Part shown: positions 7,061 through 13,147 of the stretch, piece by piece
Numbering within the stretch: position 1 is the first letter of the stretch
Layout of the letters: each line of letters begins with the position of its first letter
DNA from: Spirochaeta sp.
Lineage (GTDB): Bacteria; Spirochaetota; Spirochaetia; DSM-27196; Alkalispirochaetaceae
Assembly: GCA_007117185.1 (NCBI GenBank)
Contig: SKHA01000085.1
Location: 1 to 13,147, forward strand
DNA: 13,147 nt
Direction of reading: 5' to 3'
Program-made: the position numbers and the translations under genes
The notes under the pieces: generated by a model
What the model was told of the DNA's origin: nothing
Database searches by the model: none
The model's input: only the letters and a program-made list of their open reading frames with translations

Positions 7061-9102
7061 CGCTCCTCCTGACTGGTTTCACGAAAGATATGCTGGATCT
7101 CCCGGCTGTGGGCCCGGCGGCGCAGCCACACCGCCACCCCGATGAGGATAACCAGGGCAGGTACTGCAACTACGTTGGCCAGCCGGGCGAACGCCGGGAC
7201 CGCCGGCGAGGATACCTCCAACCGCGGTACCCCCAACCCCTTGCTGCGCAGCTCGGCAAACCCCGGGGCCCCCTTCAGGACGTCCACCGCGTTCATGAGA
7301 AACGTTCCGTTGGGGGTGCGGTTCTGCCCGTCCAGGAGCTGCGGCGAGGTCACCTCGGAGGAGCTGACCACCAGAAGCTGCCCTCCCGGTGCTGCGGTAC
7401 GCCGAAAGCGGGTTACGACGGCGGGGCCCTCCAGTGGTGTCGCCGCGGCGGGATCGGTCTGGTCAGACACCGGTCCGTCAAAGAAACTCTCGAATCCACC
7501 CGAGGCGATGACCGCTACCGTTCGTGCTCCGGTGGTCTCTCCGGGGGGCGGGCCCTGGGTCCAGGGGCCGATCTCCTGGGGAAACTCCACCGTCCAGCTT
7601 CGCGATGAGGTCTGCAGCAGAGGGGTCACCGTGACCGGGTCGGAGGAGGTGTCCCGGATCTCGGTCATATTGAAGAGGATCATCTCTTCCAGGGCGGAGG
7701 TGATCACCGAGTCGCGGTTGAAGGAGGCGCCGGAGAGCAGGGGCGCCTGAAAGACCCGCTGCTGACCCTGAGCGCTGCGGGCGATGAAGCTCTCCTCATC
7801 CAGAACAAACTCCCCGGTCACCGTTACCCCGTGGTGCGCCAGCAGCTCCTCCAGCCCCGTCAGGACCTGCTGCCACTCCGGCTGCGCGCCGAACATCATC
7901 TCCTGTTGCGTCGGGATCCGTTCGAAGTACCGGTCCAGGAAGACCAGAAGGGAGCCGCCACCCAGGAGAAACTGGTCCAGGCGATACAGCGCCAGCTCGC
8001 TATACTGCTGCCGGGGACCATTGATCACCAGGGTGTCCATACCCGTCGGGATGGGCTCCTCCGCTGGATCGATCTGGAGCACCTCGTAGCGTTCGTCCAG
8101 GAGCTGCGCGAAGGGGCCCGCGCCGGTGCGCTGAAAGTCACGCAGCGGCCGCTCCCCCGCTCCGGTGAGGTAGCCCACGGTGGGGTTGGCGGCGACGAGG
8201 GTGCGCAGGGCCTGGCGCAGGTCCTCTTCTATCTGCTGCGGTTCGTCCAGGGAGTAGCCACCAAAGAATCCGCTGTAAATCTGCAGGGGTACCAGCTGGG
8301 TACGGTCGCCCAGGGTGATGGCCAGCTCCAGAAGGCCGCTGCGCTCGGCGCCGTCTGACCCCTGCCAGCGCAGGGGGCGCATACCCAGTTGGGTGGCCAC
8401 CTCAGCCACCTCCGAAAGGGACGGCTGCAACAGCTCCCAGGTGATACGGTCGTAGCTGTCCCGGTTGATCCGTTGATGAATCTCCTCCAGCTCCCGGGGA
8501 AGGCGGTCGAATCCATCGATCCCCAGCTCGGCGATCTCCGGGGAGATCGCTCCCACCATCCGCACCGGCTCGGAGATCCCCGCCAGAGTGTCCGAAGCGG
8601 TGACGGCGCTGCGGATCGCCTGGGTAAGGCGGTACTCCAGCCCCTCGGTGGAGGTGATGCGGTCCACCACCTCGACGGTGGAACCGTAGAGGACCACCGC
8701 TCCCAGAAAGACCGCCCGGGACTGGAACTCGTCGGAGCGGATTTCCTGGATCTCCACCTGCTGCAGGCCGTACTGTGTCGCCGCCTGACGGCCCTCGGGG
8801 CTGGCGGTGTCGACAACCTCTACGGTGATGCGCCGGCGGTCCCGGGAGGTGTACTCCCGCAGGAGATCCAGCAGATACTGGCGAACGCTGTTGTACGGTG
8901 CGGGAACCTGTCCGCTGTAGAACACCTCGATGCGCAGCGGGTCCTCCAGACGGGAGAGAGTCTCCCGGGTAACCCCGGAGAGGCGGTAGGCACCGCTGCT
9001 GGTGAGGTCCAGCCGGAAAAATGCGTTGGTGCTCACCAGGTTTGCCAGAATGATGATTGCAAGCAGCAGGACAAGATTTACGGAAGCGATTTTGCGGGTC
9101 AT
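7057..9102 (-). CDS. GldG-like ABC transporter auxiliary protein
   Basis: A 681-aa membrane-anchored protein of the GldG/ABC_transp_aux family, thought to work with a GldA-type ATPase and GldF-type permease at the cell envelope. It has an N-terminal membrane helix (about residues 7-27) followed by FFRLDLTSSGAYRLSGVTRE and RIEVFYSG, the typical opening of the family. A large extracytoplasmic region follows, with ERPLRDF, IDPAEEPIPTGMDTLVINGP and LGGGSLLVFLDRY (the IFT52/GldG-like region). A C-terminal helix (about 641-660) is followed by a basic cytoplasmic tail. In Bacteroidetes the family is named for gliding, but homologues are widespread in non-gliding bacteria including spirochaetes, so a gliding role should not be assumed. 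The ATG at 9102 has AGGAG eight bases upstream; that AGGAG begins within the TAG stop of the permease gene. It overlaps the next gene by four bases. Confidence 0.93.
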   Translation of the reverse strand: MTRKIASVNLVLLLAIIILANLVSTNAFFRLDLTSSGAYRLSGVTRETLSRLEDPLRIEVFYSGQVPAPYNSVRQYLLDLLREYTSRDRRRITVEVVDTASPEGRQAATQYGLQQVEIQEIRSDEFQSRAVFLGAVVLYGSTVEVVDRITSTEGLEYRLTQAIRSAVTASDTLAGISEPVRMVGAISPEIAELGIDGFDRLPRELEEIHQRINRDSYDRITWELLQPSLSEVAEVATQLGMRPLRWQGSDGAERSGLLELAITLGDRTQLVPLQIYSGFFGGYSLDEPQQIEEDLRQALRTLVAANPTVGYLTGAGERPLRDFQRTGAGPFAQLLDERYEVLQIDPAEEPIPTGMDTLVINGPRQQYSELALYRLDQFLLGGGSLLVFLDRYFERIPTQQEMMFGAQPEWQQVLTGLEELLAHHGVTVTGEFVLDEESFIARSAQGQQRVFQAPLLSGASFNRDSVITSALEEMILFNMTEIRDTSSDPVTVTPLLQTSSRSWTVEFPQEIGPWTQGPPPGETTGARTVAVIASGGFESFFDGPVSDQTDPAAATPLEGPAVVTRFRRTAAPGGQLLVVSSSEVTSPQLLDGQNRTPNGTFLMNAVDVLKGAPGFAELRSKGLGVPRLEVSSPAVPAFARLANVVAVPALVILIGVAVWLRRRAHSREIQHIFRETSQEER

Positions 9103-9113
9103 CGGTATGGCTC

Positions 9114-9818
9114 CTACTGTTCCCGCTTCAGGCGGTGGTTGGTGAGAATGAGAAAGAATCCCATTACGCTGAGAAAATAGACCAGGGACCGGCTGTCCAC
9201 CACCCCCCGGGTGAAGGAAGAGAAATGTCCGCTGGTGCTCAGATACTCAACCAGGGGAACCACGGCGGTGGGCATCAACACCAGGAAGCCGTCGATGAGA
9301 GCCAGAACCAGGCAGATCACCAGCGCCAGGATCAGCGCCACCGTCTCCGACCGGGCTACCGCCGAGGCGAAGAGCCCCGCCGCAGCGTAGGCTCCGGTGA
9401 GCAGCGCCGCGCCCAGGTATCCGGCAACCACCGGCCCGGGGTCCAGACGACCCATGGCACCAACAGTGATCGCGAAGATGAGAGTGGGCGCCAGCAGGAA
9501 CAGTCCGGTAAGCCACAGCGCCAGAAATTTGCCCGCCACAATCTGGACGGTGGTAAGGGGAAGAGTGGAAATCACCTCCCAGGTGCCCCGGCGGCGCTCC
9601 TCGGCGATGAGGCGCATCGCCAGCGCCGGCATCAGCAGCGCCAGTAAAAGCGGGAGAAGAGAAAAGAATCCCCGCATCTCGGCGCGGTCAAAGAGGAAAA
9701 AGGTCGAGAAGAAGAGCGCTGCGGTGGTCCCCAGAAAGACCACCCCCACCACGTAGGCAATCGGGGACTGAAAGTACGCCGCCAGCTCCCGGCGGGTAAG
9801 GGCAAGGGTTTCACGCAT
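9114..9818 (-). CDS. GldF-like ABC-2 type permease subunit
   Basis: A 234-aa integral membrane protein with six predicted helices (about residues 19-42, 51-70, 97-120, 129-152, 157-182, 209-227). The N-terminus ETLALTRRELAAYFQSPIAYV and the loop RLIAEERRRGTWE (69-81) are characteristic of ABC-2/GldF permeases, and the length fits the family. It should form the membrane channel for the adjacent ATPase. The transported substrate is unknown. The start at ATG 9818 overlaps the ATPase stop by eight bases and has AGGAG seven to eight bases upstream. The frame is open back to 9950, but that extension lies inside the ATPase gene and is not needed. The stop TAG is part of the Shine-Dalgarno sequence of the GldG-like gene 11 bases on. 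Confidence 0.93.
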   Translation of the reverse strand: MRETLALTRRELAAYFQSPIAYVVGVVFLGTTAALFFSTFFLFDRAEMRGFFSLLPLLLALLMPALAMRLIAEERRRGTWEVISTLPLTTVQIVAGKFLALWLTGLFLLAPTLIFAITVGAMGRLDPGPVVAGYLGAALLTGAYAAAGLFASAVARSETVALILALVICLVLALIDGFLVLMPTAVVPLVEYLSTSGHFSSFTRGVVDSRSLVYFLSVMGFFLILTNHRLKREQ

Positions 9819-10770
9819 TGGTAAGCTCCTGAAATACCTGTTCGAGGGAGGTTCGCTCCCAGGAAAGCTCCCACAGTTCAAAGGCGGGCTCGCCGGAGGT
9901 TCCCGGGGCTTTGGCGGCATGGAAGATCTCCGGGCGCAGATCCGCTCCACCAGTGGCGGAGACCATCGCCCCGGTCAACGGTCCGGCGGGGTCGTCTTCG
10001 ATAAACGACTCCACCGCAACCACGCCGGGAATAGCCAGCAGCTGCTGTCGCAGTGCATCCTCGGCTATCCCGCGGGCAAGAACCCGGACGCGCTGGACAG
10101 CGCCGCCGTGGGCGGCGCCAGCGGAGAACTCGCCGATGGACCCGTCGTAGCGGATCGTTCCGTGGTCGATGACGATCACCCGGTGGCACAGCGCCTCCAC
10201 CTCCTGCATGATGTGCGTGGAGAGCACCACCGTTTTGGTGCCGGCAATCCGGCGGATCAACTCGCGCACCTCGACGATCTGATTGGGGTCGAGGCCGCTG
10301 GTAGGCTCGTCCAGGACGAGGATACGGGGGTCGTGAAGGAGCGTATGCGCCAGCCCCACCCGCTGCCGGTACCCTTTGGAGAGTTCCCGGATCGGCTTGT
10401 GGGCGTGGCTGTCCAGCCCGGTCATGCGGATCACCTCGGGCACACGCTGTTTCCCGTCCAGACCGTGCAGCCGCGCCTCCCACATCAGGTAGTCCCAGGC
10501 GATCATGTCGTCGTAGAGCGGCGCCGACTCGGGCAGATACCCGATATGCCGCTTCAGGTCCGCCCGCTCCGGGCCGAACTCCTGCCCGTCAAAGGTCACC
10601 GTCCCGGCAGTAGCCCCAAGGTAGCCGGTCATGATGCGCATCGTGGTGGTCTTACCGGCGCCGTTGGGGCCCAGCAGCCCCAGGATTCCTCCGGATTCTA
10701 CTTCGAAGGAAACCCCGTCGAGGGCCTTCAGGTCGCCGTAGTCCTTGGTCACGGACTCGAATCGGATCAT
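9811..10770 (-). CDS. GldA-like ABC transporter ATP-binding protein
   Basis: A 319-aa cytoplasmic ATPase that powers the GldF/GldG-like envelope complex. All nucleotide-binding motifs are intact: Walker A GPNGAGKT (34-41), GYLPE in the Q-loop region (77-81), ABC signature LSKGY (130-134), Walker B ILVLDEP (150-156), D-loop SGLD (158-161) and switch His185. The GYLPE/SAPLY motif and a C-terminal accessory domain of about 110 residues are typical of ABC-2 exporter ATPases such as GldA/DrrA relatives. It is the first gene of the six-gene (-) operon. The ATG at 10770 has AGGAG seven bases upstream, in a 134-bp AT-rich intergenic region with inverted repeats that may hold the operon's promoter. 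Because ATPase, permease, GldG-like and DUF4340 genes are translationally linked, they almost surely act together. Confidence 0.95.
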   Translation of the reverse strand: MIRFESVTKDYGDLKALDGVSFEVESGGILGLLGPNGAGKTTTMRIMTGYLGATAGTVTFDGQEFGPERADLKRHIGYLPESAPLYDDMIAWDYLMWEARLHGLDGKQRVPEVIRMTGLDSHAHKPIRELSKGYRQRVGLAHTLLHDPRILVLDEPTSGLDPNQIVEVRELIRRIAGTKTVVLSTHIMQEVEALCHRVIVIDHGTIRYDGSIGEFSAGAAHGGAVQRVRVLARGIAEDALRQQLLAIPGVVAVESFIEDDPAGPLTGAMVSATGGADLRPEIFHAAKAPGTSGEPAFELWELSWERTSLEQVFQELTNA

Positions 10771-10798
10771 TGAGAGCTCCTGTGGTCGAAATTGAGTG

Positions 10799-10829
10799 CA
10801 CTACACTGGTAGTGAAAAGACATTACCAG
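10799..10829. promoter_or_regulatory. Overlapping inverted repeats in the leader of the ABC/uronate operon, candidate operator
   Basis: Three copies of one half-site lie in alternating orientation on the + strand: CACTAC (10799-10804), GTAGTG (10809-10814) and CATTAC (10821-10826). The first two form a six-base inverted repeat with a four-base spacer. The second and third extend to nine-base arms (CTGGTAGTG and CATTACCAG, one mismatch, six-base spacer). The two structures share the middle arm and so exclude each other. The cluster ends 28 bases before the ATPase start codon, inside the only AT-rich gap of the region (10771-10904). No convincing -35/-10 pair could be assigned there. Binding by a regulator, or alternative RNA folding, is an inference. 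Confidence 0.4.
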
Positions 10830-10882
10830 AAAATTGCCGGAATATTACAGGTTTGTAAGAATCATCGGCAGAGGGCGGTCGC

Positions 10883-10905
10883 GGGAGGGGCCGACCACCC
10901 CTCCC
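10883..10905 (-). terminator. GC-rich hairpin at the end of ahcY, possible weak terminator
   Basis: A perfect eight-base inverted repeat, GGGAGGGG (10883-10890) and CCCCTCCC (10898-10905) with a seven-base loop, starts on the last base of the ahcY stop codon. There is no T-run after it on the (-) strand, so it does not fit a standard intrinsic terminator. It may stabilise the mRNA 3' end or slow polymerase. It separates the PNP-ahcY operon from the ABC operon, which lies in the same direction. Confidence 0.35.
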
Positions 10906-12212
10906 TACTTGAAGAAGTCTGCCAGGTAGGCCCGCTGCGCGTCGGTGAGATGGTCGTGGCTCACCCCCAGCGACTTCAGCCGGAGCTGCGCCACCTCCCG
11001 GTCGATCTCGTCGGGGACAGGGATCACCTCGTTGGGCAGCGGCGTGGCTGCCGCGGCGCCTCCTGCGGCTGAGCCGTTGCGGTGCCCCACCAGGTAGCGG
11101 GCACTCAGCGCCTGGAGGGCGAAGCTGGTATCCATGATCTCGGCGGGGTGTCCGTCCGCCGCGGCGATGTTGACGATCATCCCGTTGGCGATCACGTTGA
11201 CCCACCGCCCGTCTGCCAGACGGTAGCCGGTGAGGTTCTGCCGCACCTCCACCACTTCCTCGGCCTGGCGCTTCAGGGCGTCCAGGTTGATCTCGTCGGA
11301 GAAGTGCCCCGCGTTGGCCAGAATCGCGCCGTCTTTCATGGCGTTCAGGTGCGCCGTGTCCACTGTGTCCCGGACGCCGGTGCTGGTGATAACGAAGTCC
11401 GCCTGCGCGGCCGCCTCCACCATCGGCATCACCCGGTGGCCGTCCATCACCGCCTCCAGCGCTTTGACCCCATCCACCTCGCAGACGATCACCCGGGCGC
11501 CCATCCCGGCGGCCCGGGCGGCGATGCCGCGGCCGCACCAGCCGTACCCGGCGATAACCACGGTACTGCCGGTGACCACCAGATTGGTGGTGCGCATGAT
11601 CGCGTCCATAGTGCTCTGACCGGTGCCGTAGCGGTTGTCGAAAAGGTGTTTCATCTGCGCGTCGTTTACCGCCAGGACGGGAAAGGAGAGCCTGCCGGCG
11701 CGCTGCCGGGCGCGATTGCGCAGGACCCCGGCGGTGGTCTCCTCGCAGGCGCCGATGACATCGCCGGCGTGCTGGTGCGCCCCCTCGTGGAGGTGGTGCA
11801 CCAGGTCGCCGCCGTCGTCGATCACCACGTGGGGCGCCACCTGCAGCGCCGTGAGCTGGTGGGCTTCAAACTCTTCCGGGGTGGCGCCGTGCCAGGCGTA
11901 GACGCTCAACCCCCGCTGGGCCAGCGCCGCCACCACGTCGTCCTTGGTGGAGAGGGAGTTGCTGCCGGTCACCGCGACCTGGGCGCCACCGGCGGCGATG
12001 ACCAGCGCGAGGTACGCCGTCTTGGCCTCAAGGTGCACGCTCACCGCCGCCCGAAGCCCCGCGAAGGGCTGATCGATGCGAAACTGCTCCTCAAGACCCC
12101 GCAGCACCGGCATGTTCCGGCGGACCCACTCGATCTTGCGGTTGCCCTCGGCAGCCAGAGCGGGGTCCCGCAGGATGGAAGGGGGCATGGGGCGGTGGTC
12201 GGCGGCGCTCAC
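10905..12212 (-). CDS. ahcY: Adenosylhomocysteinase, archaeal/Thermotoga-type (S-inosylhomocysteine use possible)
   Basis: A 435-aa NAD-dependent hydrolase that splits S-adenosylhomocysteine, or possibly its deaminated form, into homocysteine and a nucleoside, keeping methylation reactions running. Seen: His60 in SVHLEAKTA, DDGGD (132-136), CEETT (156-160), Lys188 and Asp192 in MKHLFDNRYGTGQS, NAD-binding GYGWCGRG (222-229), and His303 in AGHFSDEI. It lacks the C-terminal HYRY tail of the classical enzyme and ends LADFFK, as archaeal and Thermotoga forms do. The classical HMTxE/QTA adenine-contact motif is replaced by HLEAKTA (60-66), with Lys64 where Glu/Gln is usual. An Ala/Gly-rich insertion (about 378-390) breaks the usual YLV...LP.EV.PVP segment. 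Translation starts at GTG 12212, overlapping the PNP stop (GTGA) with GGAGG five bases upstream, so the two genes are coupled. Identity as AhcY family is very strong; exact substrate is open. Confidence 0.96.
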   Translation of the reverse strand: MSAADHRPMPPSILRDPALAAEGNRKIEWVRRNMPVLRGLEEQFRIDQPFAGLRAAVSVHLEAKTAYLALVIAAGGAQVAVTGSNSLSTKDDVVAALAQRGLSVYAWHGATPEEFEAHQLTALQVAPHVVIDDGGDLVHHLHEGAHQHAGDVIGACEETTAGVLRNRARQRAGRLSFPVLAVNDAQMKHLFDNRYGTGQSTMDAIMRTTNLVVTGSTVVIAGYGWCGRGIAARAAGMGARVIVCEVDGVKALEAVMDGHRVMPMVEAAAQADFVITSTGVRDTVDTAHLNAMKDGAILANAGHFSDEINLDALKRQAEEVVEVRQNLTGYRLADGRWVNVIANGMIVNIAAADGHPAEIMDTSFALQALSARYLVGHRNGSAAGGAAAATPLPNEVIPVPDEIDREVAQLRLKSLGVSHDHLTDAQRAYLADFFK

Positions 12213-13051
12213 ATCGCCTCCAGAATTGCCTGGATGAGGGCCACGAAGGTGTCCTGCACCTGCCGCCCCGTCTCGATCACCTCTTCGTGATTCAGAGGCT
12301 GGTCCAGGATTCCTGCGGCCATGTTGCTGATCGCCGAAATCCCGAGAACCCGCATGGACGCGTGGGCGGCGGTGATCACCTCCGGAACGGTGGACATCCC
12401 CACCGCGTCGGCACCGAGGGTACGGAGCATGCGAATCTCCGCGGGGGTCTCGAAACTCGGCCCGGCCATGTGCGCGTAGACCCCCTCACGGAGCGCTATC
12501 CCCGCCTGCTTCGCCACCTTCCGCGCCAGCTCACGGAGCGCAGGGGTGTATGCAGCGGACATGTCGTTGAAGCGCGGCCCGAACTGATCGATGTTGGGGC
12601 CCCGCAACGGGCTATCGGTGAAGAGTTTGATGTGATCGGTGATGAGCATCAAGTCGCCTGGTTCGAAGGCGGTGTTGACCCCTCCGGCGGCGTTGGTAAC
12701 GATGAGGGTCTCCACCCCCAGCAGCTTCATCACCCGCACGGGAAAGACCACCTCCTCCATGGAGTAGCCCTCGTAGTAGTGAAAGCGGCCCTGCATCACC
12801 GCCACCGGACCACCCCCGAGGTCGCCCAGGACCAGCCGTCCGGCGTGGCCCTCCACGGTGCTTACCGGAAAGCCCGGGATGTCCTCGTAGGGGATCGCAT
12901 CGGAGCCGGGTATGCGGTCACCGAGGACACCCAGCCCGCTGCCGAGAATGAGCCCCGTCCTGGGTATGACTGCGCTGCGGGTTCTGATGTAATCCGCCGC
13001 GTTCTGCGCTGCCTTCAGCGCCTCTGTCTGCTGTGGTTGTGGTTGTGCCAT
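12209..13051 (-). CDS. punA: Purine nucleoside phosphorylase, trimeric type (inosine/guanosine)
   Basis: A 280-aa enzyme that splits purine nucleosides with phosphate into base and ribose-1-phosphate, for purine salvage. The trimeric (PNP-I) family motifs are all present: phosphate-binding GSGLG (37-41), EGHAGRL (67-73), QGRFHYYEGY (87-96), TNAAGG (119-124), GPSFETPAE (197-205) with Glu201, GMSTVPE (218-224) and ISNMAAG (241-247) with Asn243. Glu201 and Asn243 match the residues that recognise 6-oxopurines in the mammalian enzyme, so inosine and guanosine are the expected substrates, and adenosine a poor one. Methylthioadenosine phosphorylase is less likely because this motif set differs. The start at ATG 13051 has a strong GGAGGG six bases upstream. 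It is the first gene of the operon with ahcY and has an intrinsic terminator immediately in front of it. A Gln/Pro-rich tail (residues 2-8) precedes the fold. Confidence 0.94.
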   Translation of the reverse strand: MAQPQPQQTEALKAAQNAADYIRTRSAVIPRTGLILGSGLGVLGDRIPGSDAIPYEDIPGFPVSTVEGHAGRLVLGDLGGGPVAVMQGRFHYYEGYSMEEVVFPVRVMKLLGVETLIVTNAAGGVNTAFEPGDLMLITDHIKLFTDSPLRGPNIDQFGPRFNDMSAAYTPALRELARKVAKQAGIALREGVYAHMAGPSFETPAEIRMLRTLGADAVGMSTVPEVITAAHASMRVLGISAISNMAAGILDQPLNHEEVIETGRQVQDTFVALIQAILEAM

Positions 13052-13062
13052 GGTGACCCTCC

Positions 13063-13096
13063 AAAAAAAAGACCGGACAGCGTACGCTGCCCGGTC
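13063..13096 (-). terminator. Strong intrinsic terminator directly upstream of the PNP gene
   Basis: On the (-) strand GACCGG...CCGGTC arms (13071-13076 and 13091-13096) enclose CAGC-GTAC-GCTG, followed by eight T (13063-13070). In (-) strand RNA the position between the two stem parts pairs as G-U, giving an 11-base stem with a four-base loop. On the + strand the same position is an A/C mismatch, so the hairpin is built for the (-) direction. It most simply ends the gene whose stop is near 13119. Unusually, the U-tract runs straight into the GGAGGG Shine-Dalgarno sequence (13057-13062) of the PNP gene, so polymerase terminating here could never reach that gene. Confidence 0.85.
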
Positions 13097-13118
13097 CTAT
13101 TGTACACGATACGGTGGG

Positions 13119-13147
13119 TCAGTCCAGCAGGTGCTGGATCTGTCCGC
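13119..13147 (-). CDS. C-terminal end of an upstream gene (partial, nine codons)
   Basis: Reading (-) from 13145, the frame gives GQIQHLLD followed by TGA (13121-13119), an ordinary-looking protein end, 22 bases before the terminator hairpin. Another frame ends at TAG 13097-13099 but looks less protein-like (SSTCWTDPPYRVQ), and the third frame stays open into the PNP gene. Too little sequence remains to name the product. The well-placed terminator is the main support for a gene ending here. Confidence 0.4.

Noticed and set aside
9819..9950. N-terminal extension of the permease gene to 9950
   Set aside because: The added residues are a shadow of the ATPase C-terminus; ATG 9818 has a good AGGAG and gives the family length.
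11082..12290. 402-codon open frame on the + strand opposite ahcY
   Set aside because: His/Val/Gly-rich shadow of ahcY spanning into the PNP gene, no start signal and no motif.
13099..13104. TACAAT (- strand) as a -10 element for the PNP gene
   Set aside because: No acceptable -35 at 16-18 bases, and transcription would begin inside the terminator stem; kept only as a point in the terminator finding.
13052..13118. SAH or purine riboswitch before the PNP-ahcY operon
   Set aside because: Only 67 bases are available and nearly half are the terminator hairpin and U-tract; there is no room for a known aptamer, though one further upstream beyond the window cannot be excluded.
13123..13138. TCCAGCA-GG-TGCTGGA inverted repeat as an operator
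   Set aside because: It lies in the probable C-terminal codons of the upstream gene (QHLLD), where such a short palindrome can arise by chance.
1..13147. tRNA, rRNA, CRISPR arrays, insertion sequences or attachment sites
   Set aside because: Read through on both strands; no cloverleaf, direct-repeat/spacer array, transposase or terminal inverted repeats were seen.

Overview
The window is GC-rich (about 60% or more by eye), densely packed bacterial chromosome with no mobile element, rRNA, tRNA or CRISPR array. The Gld-type ABC set (ATPase, permease, GldG-like protein, DUF4340 protein), the archaeal/Thermotoga-type S-adenosylhomocysteine hydrolase and the short secreted protein at the left edge would fit a free-living spirochaete (Spirochaeta/Alkalispirochaeta-like). 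This assignment is an inference of moderate to low confidence; no phylogenetic marker gene is present.

Layout. Positions 1-595 (-) hold the N-terminal part of a secreted protein of unknown function. It diverges across 69 bp from a three-gene (+) operon at 665-3664: a membrane polyprenyl-phosphate sugar-1-phosphate transferase, a formyltransferase-fold enzyme, and a polysaccharide deacetylase resembling those of exosortase (XrtA/PEP-CTERM) exopolysaccharide loci. The (+) operon runs head-on into a six-gene (-) operon (10770 down to 3627), and the two last genes overlap by 38 bp at their 3' ends. In transcription order the (-) operon encodes a GldA-like ATPase, a GldF-like permease, a GldG-like protein, a DUF4340 protein, a UDP-glucuronate 4-epimerase-like enzyme and UDP-glucose 6-dehydrogenase (Ugd). 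Every junction is an overlap or a gap of 32 bp or less. Upstream of this operon, 134 bp of AT-rich DNA carries a cluster of inverted repeats that may be its control region.

Right side. A two-gene (-) operon (13051 down to 10905) encodes a trimeric-type purine nucleoside phosphorylase and adenosylhomocysteinase, coupled by a GTGA stop/start overlap. A strong intrinsic terminator sits directly in front of the phosphorylase gene, its U-tract touching the Shine-Dalgarno sequence. The last 29 bases probably hold the C-terminal end of another (-) gene.

How the genes fit together. Ugd oxidises UDP-glucose to UDP-glucuronate, and the epimerase would convert it to UDP-galacturonate. The (+) operon would load a first sugar-phosphate onto the lipid carrier, formylate an amino sugar and deacetylate the chain. 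Together they look like part of a surface glycan or exopolysaccharide pathway without a visible polymerase or flippase. The phosphorylase and AhcY form a methyl-cycle/purine-salvage unit. Residues in both enzymes raise the possibility that the route runs through S-inosylhomocysteine and inosine rather than adenosine. No clearly new defence or mobile system is seen. The most interesting points are this inosine-route hypothesis, the terminator/SD fusion, and the joining of a Gld-type ABC set to uronic-acid sugar synthesis.
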